33,952 bases of DNA, from assembly GCA_029865325.1 (NCBI GenBank), contig JAOUHF010000016.1, positions 1 to 33,952 on the forward strand, in the 5' to 3' direction. The stretch's first letter is position 1. Each line of letters begins with the position of its first letter. The notes under the pieces are model-generated. The model was not told the DNA's origin. It saw only the letters and a program-made list of their open reading frames with translations, and searched no databases. This document shows, in pieces, positions 8,098-15,855 of the stretch. Both the position numbers and the translations under genes were made by a program. The stretch comes from Thermoleophilia bacterium. Its GTDB lineage: Bacteria; Actinomycetota; Thermoleophilia; Gaiellales; Gaiellaceae.

Positions 8098-8113
8098 CCC
8101 CGTCTATGCGGGG
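8098..8113 (-). terminator. Hairpin downstream of tRNA-Ala
   Basis: Minus strand CCCCG-CATAGA-CGGGG followed by T-rich TTCTTTGTTT. Confidence 0.55.
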
Positions 8114-8118
8114 CTCCA

Positions 8119-8191
8119 TGGAGCGTACCGGGATCGAACCGGTGACCTCCGGCTTGCAAAGCCGGCGCTCTCCCAGCTGAGCTAACGCCCC
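8119..8191 (-). tRNA. tRNA-Ala(UGC)
   Basis: Minus strand GGGGCGTTAGCTCAGCTGGGAGAGCGCCGGCTTTGCAAGCCGGAGGTCACCGGTTCGATCCCGGTACGCTCCA; full cloverleaf, anticodon TGC, CCA not encoded. Confidence 0.97.
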
Positions 8192-8215
8192 GAGCAGGTT
8201 CAGTCTAGAGATCGG

Positions 8216-8893
8216 CTAGGCGCTCGGCGGCGCTCCCCGAAGACCGTTCTGCTCGAGAGCGCGGAGCGAATCCCCAAAGCCGCGCTCGGTCGGGGCAGGT
8301 CGCGTTTCGCGCTCGAGACGCCGAAGCCGCTCGTCGATCTCGGCGAGTTCGGCCTTGCTCGTGATCGGCGTGCCGCCTCCTGTCGATCGCTCGCCCTCGG
8401 CGAGGGCGGTCTCGCGGCTAGCAAGCTCTTCGCTCAGCGCCGCGAGCTCTGCCTGAGTGCGCGCGAATGCCTTCTCTGCTTCCTGGAGCGCAGCCAGACG
8501 CGCCTCGATGTGTGCAAGGCGCTCCTCGGGCGTTTCCGCCGCTCCGGCGGCCCGCCGGGCGAGATCCGCTTCCATCTTCAGGTAGGCGCGCTCTCTCGCG
8601 GCGAGCTCGTGTTCCCGACGGCTCAGTTCCTGTGCATGCGCGGCCAGACCCACCTGCGCGTGCGCGACCGCCTCGTTGTCCTCGATAGAAAGCTTGCGCC
8701 CCGAGGTCCGGTTCGCACGCGCAAGCGCATCCGACAGCTCACGTTCGCGCTGCTCGACCGCCGCGACCCTCTCAGCGAGTTCGCGGCGGAGCATGCCGAG
8801 CTCCTGCTCGGCAGCCAGGCGGATCGCTCGGAGGCGCTCCTGCTCACTCTCGATCGAGATGGGCTCGAGGTTGTGGCGGCCGAAAAGTCCCAC
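8216..8893 (-). CDS. Coiled-coil protein of unknown function
   Basis: From GTG at 8893: VGLFGRHNLEPISIESEQERLRAIRLAAEQELGMLRRELAERVAAVEQRERELSDALARAN...; extended Ala/Glu/Arg heptads. Confidence 0.75.
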   Translation of the reverse strand: MGLFGRHNLEPISIESEQERLRAIRLAAEQELGMLRRELAERVAAVEQRERELSDALARANRTSGRKLSIEDNEAVAHAQVGLAAHAQELSRREHELAARERAYLKMEADLARRAAGAAETPEERLAHIEARLAALQEAEKAFARTQAELAALSEELASRETALAEGERSTGGGTPITSKAELAEIDERLRRLERETRPAPTERGFGDSLRALEQNGLRGAPPSA

Positions 8894-8940
8894 GCGTCGA
8901 TGATATGCGCGGGGCGGACGTTCTCCTGCTCGCAGCGCCG

Positions 8941-9180
8941 TTACGCGGCGCGCTCGAGGCGCTCTTCCGCACGGGCGCGGCGGACGATCTCTTCGCGCTC
9001 GCCGAAGCGGAGGCGGGCCTTCTCCATGCGAAGTACCTGCCAGAGCTCCTGCAGGCGAGCGTCGAGAGCCTTGATCTCGTCCTTGACGGTCGAGTCGAGA
9101 CCTTGGGAGAGGCGCCTCCACAGAACTTGGCGCTCTTCCGAGAGCTGCTCGATTTCGAGATGAAGCTGATTGGGTGTCAC
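8941..9180 (-). CDS. DUF2630-like small helical protein
   Basis: LHLEIEQLSEERQVLWRRLSQGLDSTVKDEIKALDARLQELWQVLRMEKARLRFG resembles DUF2630 (from memory). Confidence 0.6.
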   Translation of the reverse strand: MTPNQLHLEIEQLSEERQVLWRRLSQGLDSTVKDEIKALDARLQELWQVLRMEKARLRFGEREEIVRRARAEERLERAA

Positions 9181-9235
9181 GTTCGGTGAAACGTGCATCC
9201 GTGCGATCGCATTCCCGGCTCGGACAGCCGATGTG

Positions 9236-9562
9236 TCAGTCGTATCCGAGCTCGGCGATCCGATCCTCATCGAGCCCGAAGTAGTGCGCGAGCTCGTGGA
9301 GCACCGTGATGCGGATCTCCTCGCGGAGCACCTCGGGATCCGGAAAGGACTCCTCGAGTGGGATCCGATAGATCGAGATCTTGTCGGGAAGCGAGCCGGC
9401 CATGTCGCCGCGCTCCGGGAGCGGGACTCCGTGGTAGAGGCCGAGGAGATCCGGGTCTTCCGGGTTCTCGTCTTCCACCACGACAGCCACGTTCTCGAGC
9501 GCGTCGGCGATGTGAGGTGGGAGCACGTCGAGCGCTGCTTGCACCTGATCCTCGAACGTCAC
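9236..9562 (-). CDS. Metallopeptidase family protein (minimal zincin)
   Basis: 108 aa with HELAHYFGLDEDRIAELGYD zincin motif and IPLPERGDMAGSLPDKISIYRIPLEE-type context. Confidence 0.88.
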   Translation of the reverse strand: MTFEDQVQAALDVLPPHIADALENVAVVVEDENPEDPDLLGLYHGVPLPERGDMAGSLPDKISIYRIPLEESFPDPEVLREEIRITVLHELAHYFGLDEDRIAELGYD

Positions 9563-10178
9563 CGAATCACGAGGGCCATCAGCGCCTTCTGCGTGTACAG
9601 GCGGTTCTCGGCCTGCTCTCAGGCGAGACAGCGGGGCCCGTAGAGCACGTCCGGGGTGATTTCCTCACCGAGATGCGCGCGGAGACAATGCGTCGCGCTA
9701 TTGCGTCCGGGTCGGCGAGCGCGAGGAGGCCGGCGTCAACGCCGTTCGGCTCGAGCGCCCGGAGTCGCTCCTCGCGGTGATCGTCATGGCCCATGCTCGT
9801 CCAGACATCGGCGTACACGGCTCGTGCGCCGCCCACCGCTTCACGCGGGTCGTTGACAAGCTCGACGATGCCGCCGTTCGAGCGGGCATCGTCGGCCGCA
9901 GCGGCCACGAACTCCGCGCTGGGCTCGTAGCCCGCCGGCGTGGCCGCGACGAACTCCATTCCGAAGCGGCCGGCGATCCGCGCGACGCGGGTGCGGGTCG
10001 ACGGCTTGTGGAAGATGAGGCCGATCGTTCGACCGGGGAGAAGTCGTAGCTCTCGCCGGCGTGCCCGTTCGGCCTTCAGCTCGTCGGCGAGGTCGAGCAG
10101 CATCTCGAGCTCTGCACGCGACCACGCGGCTATTCGCGTGAAATTGCGGCCCTTGAGATCGCTCGGAACGCGTGCCAT
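9559..10178 (-). pseudogene. argF: Decayed ornithine carbamoyltransferase
   Basis: N-term ...LIFHKPSTRTRV joins directly to ARIAGRFGMEFVAATPAGYEP (middle missing); then frameshift where HCLRAHLGEEITPDVLYGPR and EQAENRLYTQKALMALVIR-stop appear in another frame with an internal stop (CLA-stop-EQ). Confidence 0.85.
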
Positions 10179-10218
10179 TCGCTCAAGTTACAGCGTGCAA
10201 CTCGGATAGAGTCGGAGC

Positions 10219-10746
10219 ATGTCCACGTTTGCTCAGAGCTTGAACGAACAGGTTGGCTACGAGTTCGCCGCCTCGCAGCAGTACATCGCAATCGCGGCCT
10301 ACTACGACGCGCAGACGCTCCCGCAGCTCGCCGCGCACTTCTATCGCCAGGCGGTCGAGGAGCGAAATCACGCGATGATGATGGTCCAGTACCTACTCGA
10401 TGCCGGCGAGGAGGTACGCGTTCCGGGTGTCGATGCGCCGCAGGCAGGGTTCGCGGACGCGGTCGCTCCAGTCTCGCTCGCCCTCGCGCAGGAGAAGCGC
10501 GTCACCGCCCAGATCGTCGACCTCGTGAAGCTCGCGCGAGAGAGTGGCGAGCTCGTGGGTGAGCAGTTCCTCCACTGGTTCCTCCAGGAGCAGCGTGAAG
10601 AGGTCGCCTCGATGACCGACCTTCTTGCTGTGATCGAGCGCGGAAAGGACAATCTCCTGCTCGTCGAGGAACATCTCGGCCGCGCTGCGGGAGGCGAGAA
10701 CCCGCTCGAGGCCGGAGCTCCGCCCGCCGCCGGCGGGGCTCTGTAG
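10219..10746 (+). CDS. Ferritin
   Basis: 175 aa MSTFAQSLNEQVGYEFAASQQYIAIAAYYDAQTLPQLAAHFYRQAVEERNHAMMMVQYLLDAG... with ferritin ligands. Confidence 0.93.
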   Translation: MSTFAQSLNEQVGYEFAASQQYIAIAAYYDAQTLPQLAAHFYRQAVEERNHAMMMVQYLLDAGEEVRVPGVDAPQAGFADAVAPVSLALAQEKRVTAQIVDLVKLARESGELVGEQFLHWFLQEQREEVASMTDLLAVIERGKDNLLLVEEHLGRAAGGENPLEAGAPPAAGGAL

Positions 10747-10772
10747 ACGCCGCGCGCGTCGCCCTTTCGCGC

Positions 10773-11171
10773 ATGCACGAGCTGACGATCCAGACCGCGC
10801 GTCGAAGTCACATCCTCGACATCACGCGCGACGTGCGCGAGGCGATCGCGGGTGAGAAGGGGTCGGCGATAGTGATCTATGTCCCGCACACGACGGCCGG
10901 AGTGACGATCAACGAGCACGCGGATCCGGCGGTCGCCCGCGACTTCGAGTCCGCGCTCGAACGAATAGTGGAAGACGGGTGGCCGTGGGAGCACATCGAG
11001 CCGGGCGAGGAGAACGCACCCACGCATGTGCGCGCAGCGCTCATAGGACCGAGCGTGGTGATACCGCTCCGCGATGACGGCTCGCTCGCACTGGGGACCT
11101 GGCAGGGGATCTTCTTCTGCGAGTTCGACGGCCCGCGTGACCGGAGCGTCTGCGTCGCCGTGCTCCAATAG
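10773..11171 (+). CDS. YjbQ/UPF0047 family protein
   Basis: VYVPHTTAGVTINEHADPAV, HVRAALIGPSVVIPLRDDGSLALGTWQGIFFCEFDGPR. Confidence 0.93.
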   Translation: MHELTIQTARRSHILDITRDVREAIAGEKGSAIVIYVPHTTAGVTINEHADPAVARDFESALERIVEDGWPWEHIEPGEENAPTHVRAALIGPSVVIPLRDDGSLALGTWQGIFFCEFDGPRDRSVCVAVLQ

Positions 11172-11175
11172 CGAG

Positions 11176-12543
11176 ATGGCCGCGCCAGTTCACAAAGGAG
11201 AGGAGCTCGAGCTCTCCATCGAATCGCTCGCCTACGGCGGCAACGGCGTAGCGCGCCACGACGGGTTCGTCGTCTTCGTGCGCGGAGGATTGCCCGGCGA
11301 TCGCGTCCGCGCGCGCGTTACCAAGGTCAAGCGCGGCTTCGCCGAAGGATTCGCGAGCACCGTCCTCGAGCCCGGGCCTGACCGTGTCGAGGCTCCGTGC
11401 CGCCACTTCGGAACGTGCGGCGGCTGCAGGTTCCAGGACCTCGCATACGACATGCAGCTCGAGCAGAAAGCGCAGCAGGTGCGCGATGCGCTCGTACGCA
11501 TCGGGCGAATCGCCGACCCGCCGCTCGAGCCCATCGTGCCGGCGACGTCGATCTACGGCTACCGCAACAAGCTCGAGTACTCGTTCACCGCCGGCGAGGA
11601 GGAGGTCGAGCTCGGCTTCCATCGCGCCGGGCGCTGGGACGAGGTGATCGGCATCGAGGAGTGCCTGCTGACGACCGACGTCGGCAACGCGATCAGGCTT
11701 GCCGTTCGCGACTGGGCGCGAGAGGAGGGGCTCGAGCCCTACGACCAGACTACGGGTAAGGGATATCTGCGGCATCTCGTCGTCCGGGAAGGAAGGAACA
11801 CGGGCCAAGCGCTCGTCGTCCTCGTGACCGGGCCCGGCGAGCGTTTCGAGGCGGGGTACGTCGTCGATGTTCTCCGGCGCTTCCCAGAGGTGCGCTCGAT
11901 CCACTGGGCGATCAACGACACACCCGCGGAGCAGACGAACCTTCCGACGAAGCTTCTCTGGGGTGGCGAGGCGATCGAGGAGGAGATCCTCGGGCTCCGC
12001 TTTCGAGTGCGTCCATCCGCGTTCCTGCAGACGAACACGGAGATGGCCGAACAGCTCTACAGCCTGGCGCGCGACTTCGCCGGACTGACCGGCACCGAGA
12101 ACGTCTTCGACCTCTATTGCGGGACAGGCACGATCGGACTCGCGCTCGCTCCAGACGCTTCTTCCGTGTGGGGCCTCGAGATCTCAGAGGAGGCGGTGGC
12201 CTGCGCGATCGAGAACGCCGAGCTCAACGGGATCGAGAACGCACAGTTCTTCGCCGGGAACGTGGGGCAAACGCTCGAAGAGCTCGCCGAGAAGGCCGGC
12301 ACGGCCGACGTCGTCGTCGTAGACCCGCCGCGCGCTGGGCTTGCGGGCAAGGCGCTCCGGCGCACCGGAGCGCTCGCTGCTCGACGGATCGTCTATGTCT
12401 CGTGCAATCCGACCACGCTCGCATCCGACGTTCAGGTTCTGCGGGACGACTACGGATACACGCTCGTGCGCTGCCGTCCCGTCGACATGTTCCCGCACAC
12501 GCCGCACGTCGAGTCGGTATCGCTTCTCACTCGAGACTCGTAG
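11176..12543 (+). CDS. rlmD: 23S rRNA (uracil-5-)-methyltransferase, RlmD/TrmA family
   Basis: TRAM-like N-term, CRHFGTCGGCRFQDL Fe-S, FDLYCGTGTIGLALA, VVVDPPRAGL, YVSCNPTTLASDV. Confidence 0.9.
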   Translation: MAAPVHKGEELELSIESLAYGGNGVARHDGFVVFVRGGLPGDRVRARVTKVKRGFAEGFASTVLEPGPDRVEAPCRHFGTCGGCRFQDLAYDMQLEQKAQQVRDALVRIGRIADPPLEPIVPATSIYGYRNKLEYSFTAGEEEVELGFHRAGRWDEVIGIEECLLTTDVGNAIRLAVRDWAREEGLEPYDQTTGKGYLRHLVVREGRNTGQALVVLVTGPGERFEAGYVVDVLRRFPEVRSIHWAINDTPAEQTNLPTKLLWGGEAIEEEILGLRFRVRPSAFLQTNTEMAEQLYSLARDFAGLTGTENVFDLYCGTGTIGLALAPDASSVWGLEISEEAVACAIENAELNGIENAQFFAGNVGQTLEELAEKAGTADVVVVDPPRAGLAGKALRRTGALAARRIVYVSCNPTTLASDVQVLRDDYGYTLVRCRPVDMFPHTPHVESVSLLTRDS

Positions 12544-13279
12544 CTCGAGAACGCACGTCGCGCACGTTTCGCCAGAGCAGGTCGGCGTTCGGGATCAGGA
12601 ACCCCAGGCACACCGCCGGCAGAGCCGGAAGCCCGGCAATGCCGTCCCAGGTCCACACGAGAACGAGCGTGCCGGCGAGGAAGCCCGCCATTCCGAGCCA
12701 CGTCCACATGACGCGAAGTGCAAAGCGGTCGGCCGCCGCGAGAAAGAGCGCGAAGAACAGAATGTCGGGCGGACCGATGTTGACCGTCGCCGTCTCGCCC
12801 GGATTCGGGAACGCGACGGATATTCGTTCGAAGAGCCCCGGCCGCTGCTCGACGACGTACTCGGTTGGGCCGGACGCGACGGACCAGATGTCCACCCACG
12901 GCACGAGCACGGCAACGAGCGCGATCCACCACAGCTCCTCGAAGAGCGTGAGGAACCAGAACCCGACGAGGGCGTAGCAGGCGAGCTTCGCGACGTTGGC
13001 AGCCGAATCGACGTCGAGCAGCGTGAGAGTCAGTGCGGCGACACCGACAACGGCCGCGGAGGCGAGAAGGACCCGGTTACCGGCTCGTGCGAGCGGTAGC
13101 GCGATCCAGATCGCGGCTGCGAAGGCCGGAAAGACAACGGCGCTGTGGAAGGCGACGTCGAGGCCTGAAGGAAGTCCGGGCAGGTGCTCTGCGCCGGCCC
13201 CGTAGGCGACGAGCGCGGCGAGGAGCGCCGTGAGCGCGCCGGCCCGTCGTCGAGTCAGTAAGGCGGTTGTGCTGCCCAC
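12527..13279 (-). CDS. Multi-TM membrane protein, possible presenilin/SPP-like (A22) protein
   Basis: 250 aa polytopic; VPWVDIWSV, IGPPDILFFALFLAAADRF and GLPALPAVCLGFLI are placed like the YD, GxGD and PAL motifs. Confidence 0.5.
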   Translation of the reverse strand: MGSTTALLTRRRAGALTALLAALVAYGAGAEHLPGLPSGLDVAFHSAVVFPAFAAAIWIALPLARAGNRVLLASAAVVGVAALTLTLLDVDSAANVAKLACYALVGFWFLTLFEELWWIALVAVLVPWVDIWSVASGPTEYVVEQRPGLFERISVAFPNPGETATVNIGPPDILFFALFLAAADRFALRVMWTWLGMAGFLAGTLVLVWTWDGIAGLPALPAVCLGFLIPNADLLWRNVRDVRSRATSLE

Positions 13280-13848
13280 CAGGGGCCGAGTGCCTTGAAG
13301 GCGTTCCAGAATGCGGTCTTCGCAGGCTGCTCGTCGATGGACTCGTCTATATCCGGCGTCACCAGTGCGTCGATGGTCGAAGTGAACCGCTGCATGACAC
13401 CGAGCGCGGTCGGGTCGAAGGCGTCGGACAGCGGGAAACGCAGATCGTTGATGAACGCGACCGTCTGCTCGCCCATCGCCACCACGAGTTTCGGCTGGAC
13501 GATGTACAGCTCTCGCGTCAGCCAGGCCGCCGCGTCCGTCGGGTCCTCCGTGCCGAACTTCAGGCAGTTCGTTCCATACACGGCGAGAGGGTCGACCTGG
13601 AGTCGCTGGAGCGACTTCAGCACGGCTTGGCCCGAACGGCCAAAGAACGCGACCCCCTCCTGGATCTCCGACGGCTGCGGTGAGAACTTCAAGAGGAAGA
13701 CGTCGGCCAGCGGATGGCCCGATCCGAGCACCGGAATCCTGAGCTCGTCACCTGCGCGCGCGAGCTCGTCCCCGAGCTCGTTGATCTCGGAGATGGCCTT
13801 CTTGAGGTAGCGCTCGTAGATCTCGTCGGTGGGTGCGGCCGCGGGCAC
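13255..13848 (-). CDS. Divergent uracil-DNA glycosylase-fold protein
   Basis: From GTG at 13848: LGSGHPLADVFLLKFSPQPSEIQEGVAFFGRSGQAVLKSLQRL...YGTNCLKFG...LVVAMGEQTVAFIND; UDG superfamily layout. Confidence 0.7.
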   Translation of the reverse strand: MPAAAPTDEIYERYLKKAISEINELGDELARAGDELRIPVLGSGHPLADVFLLKFSPQPSEIQEGVAFFGRSGQAVLKSLQRLQVDPLAVYGTNCLKFGTEDPTDAAAWLTRELYIVQPKLVVAMGEQTVAFINDLRFPLSDAFDPTALGVMQRFTSTIDALVTPDIDESIDEQPAKTAFWNAFKALGPWWAAQPPY

Positions 13849-13870
13849 GGAGTCCCAAGCACCTTCTCTC

Positions 13871-15601
13871 TCAGCGAACCTTTTCCTTGACCTGAGCGAC
13901 CCACTTGAGCGATTGGAGGTAGGCGAGCGACTTCGGTCGGCGCAGGATCTCGGCCGTGCGAAGGGAGAGGAGAAACTCTTCCGGGCCTTCGAATCGACGC
14001 ATTCGCACGGCTCCAGTTCCCACACCCTGGAGCACATGAGCATCCGATCCCGCGCCCTGCAGCAGCCGATACTTCTGAGCGAAGCGCAGCGCCTCGTCGT
14101 TGAACGAATCGCGGAGGAGTCGCGCATTGAACACCTCGAACACGTCGATCTCGGCGACGTGGCGGTGCAGCGTCGCCGGGTCGGGGATGGCGTGGAGGCG
14201 GTCGAACGGGTGCGGGAGGTAGACGAGGCCGCCCTGCTCGCGGATCGCTTCGATGGTCTCCGAGAAGGACATACCCCGCGGGATCTCCTCGGTGAGGAAC
14301 AGGCCGATGACCTCGCCCTGGCTGTCGGTCTTGATCTCCTCGCCGGGGATTACTATGAGATCTCGCTTGCGGGCGCGCTCCACTGCTTCGAGGGCACCGC
14401 CGAACGCGTTGTGGTCCGTGACCGCGATCCCTCCCAGGCCGATCTGCTCTGCGTGGTCGACGAGGTCGGCCGCAGGCGTCGAGCAGTCGTGCGACCACTC
14501 CGTGTGCATATGGAGGTCGACCGCGAGCCAGTCGCGATCCGCGAGTGGGTCGTCCTCGGTCTTGGAGGTCACGCGATCCCGTCGCTTACGGACGAGGCGT
14601 CGGTAAACGGCGTCGAGCTCGGTGGCAACGCGACCGAAGCTCTGGTGCTCAGCCTGCGCCCGCTCCTCCGCTCCGACTCGCGCGCGGACAGCTTCGTCGG
14701 CGACCAGTTCCGCCACCTCGTGCACCACGGCCTCGGGTGGCTCCGCCGGAACGATCGCAAGACCGCAAGCTCCAGCCTCCAGCTGGAGGCGCTCCTCACC
14801 TATGGGCGCCGGGACGAAGATCACTGCCTCGGAGAGCGCGGCCGCGCGCTGATTCATACGGCGCGCCGACCGCACGTGGACCTGACCGCGAACCGTTCGC
14901 GGGATCGTGGGACGAAAGCCGAGCGGCTTCGTGTGCAAGAGCGTGAGCTCCCAATCGGGGAGCTCACGAATGAGGTTGAGTAGCGCTCGCGTGACTGGCC
15001 GTCCGGCCGACTCGAGCTCGCCGACGATCACGTTGCGCTTGGTCGTGGGCCGGAAGAACGTTGTGTCCACGCCCAACGGAACAAGGCGATAGTCACCTTC
15101 GAAGCGATCGGCGGCGGCTTGCGCCGTCTGCTCCGAGGTCGCGAGAAGCGCGTCGATTCGGATACGGAGCCGATCCCGCCGCGAGCGACGAGCGGGATAT
15201 CCCAGCCGCTCGGGTGAGAAGAAGGTCGCCGCCGTCAGCGCGCGCGTCGATGTCAACGCGAGATACGACAGGCTCGGGAGCCCGGGCTCGAACCCGTGGA
15301 CGACATCGAAACGCCCACTGCTCAGCGCCAATCGCAAGTTCGCACGCACGGCGACCGGCACGCCCATGTGCGTCCGACGCGAGAGCGGAATCGAAGGGCC
15401 GATCGCGATTACCTCTGCATCGATACCGCGCTGGAGGGCGCGACGGCCCGCGAGAAGATCGCGCGCTCGCGAAGACGGAGCGAGCACCGTGACCCCGTGG
15501 CCGAGCGCACGGAGCGCCGCGGCTGCGCCGGCGACGTGCGCGTTGACCTCGTGCGGCTGCGACCACGCAAACGGCGTGACGAAGCAGATACGGAGGCCCA
15601 C
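13871..15601 (-). CDS. Glycosyltransferase (GT4-like) fused to C-terminal PHP phosphoesterase domain
   Basis: N-term LRICFVTPFAWSQPHEVNAHVAGAAAALRALGHGVTVLAP; C-term DLHMHTEWSHDCSTPAADLVDHAEQIGLGGIAVTDHNAFGGALEA...GSDAHVLQGVG. GTG start at 15601. Confidence 0.88.
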   Translation of the reverse strand: MGLRICFVTPFAWSQPHEVNAHVAGAAAALRALGHGVTVLAPSSRARDLLAGRRALQRGIDAEVIAIGPSIPLSRRTHMGVPVAVRANLRLALSSGRFDVVHGFEPGLPSLSYLALTSTRALTAATFFSPERLGYPARRSRRDRLRIRIDALLATSEQTAQAAADRFEGDYRLVPLGVDTTFFRPTTKRNVIVGELESAGRPVTRALLNLIRELPDWELTLLHTKPLGFRPTIPRTVRGQVHVRSARRMNQRAAALSEAVIFVPAPIGEERLQLEAGACGLAIVPAEPPEAVVHEVAELVADEAVRARVGAEERAQAEHQSFGRVATELDAVYRRLVRKRRDRVTSKTEDDPLADRDWLAVDLHMHTEWSHDCSTPAADLVDHAEQIGLGGIAVTDHNAFGGALEAVERARKRDLIVIPGEEIKTDSQGEVIGLFLTEEIPRGMSFSETIEAIREQGGLVYLPHPFDRLHAIPDPATLHRHVAEIDVFEVFNARLLRDSFNDEALRFAQKYRLLQGAGSDAHVLQGVGTGAVRMRRFEGPEEFLLSLRTAEILRRPKSLAYLQSLKWVAQVKEKVR

Positions 15602-15634
15602 GGTCGAGCGAGTGTAGACCCGTACAGTGCTCAC

Positions 15635-15853
15635 ATGACCGAGGTGACGATCAAGGCCCGCGCGAACGGGCCGTACAAAGTGGAGGGTCCGGTGCGTGTG
15701 TTCGATGCGGACGGAAACGAGTTCGTTCTTCCGGACGGGAGCGCGATCGTGCTCTGCCGTTGCGGGCATTCGCAGAACAAGCCGTTCTGCGACGCGTCAC
15801 ACCGGCGGGTCGCGTTCGTCTCGGACGACGTCGCGCAGCGCATCGCCCGCTAA
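15635..15853 (+). CDS. CDGSH-type iron-sulfur protein
   Basis: 72 aa with CRCGHSQNKPFCDASH. Confidence 0.93.
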   Translation: MTEVTIKARANGPYKVEGPVRVFDADGNEFVLPDGSAIVLCRCGHSQNKPFCDASHRRVAFVSDDVAQRIAR

Positions 15854-15855
15854 GC

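Noticed and set aside
1190-8191. CRISPR array
   Set aside because: Repeats are dispersed, degenerate and partly coding; no regular repeat-spacer periodicity and no cas genes.
1190-8191. Prophage or transposon with integrase/transposase
   Set aside because: No integrase, transposase or structural phage gene was recognised; only indirect signs (tRNA, repeats, HGG protein).
10710-10742. GC-rich inverted repeat at ferritin C-terminus as regulatory element
   Set aside because: Imperfect and inside coding sequence; explained by the Pro/Ala/Gly-rich tail.
11041-11904. 287-aa minus-strand ORF opposite the methyltransferase
   Set aside because: Shadow of rlmD coding sequence, no recognisable motif.
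13829-14983. 384-aa plus-strand ORF opposite the GT-PHP gene
   Set aside because: Antisense shadow; the opposite strand carries clear GT and PHP motifs.
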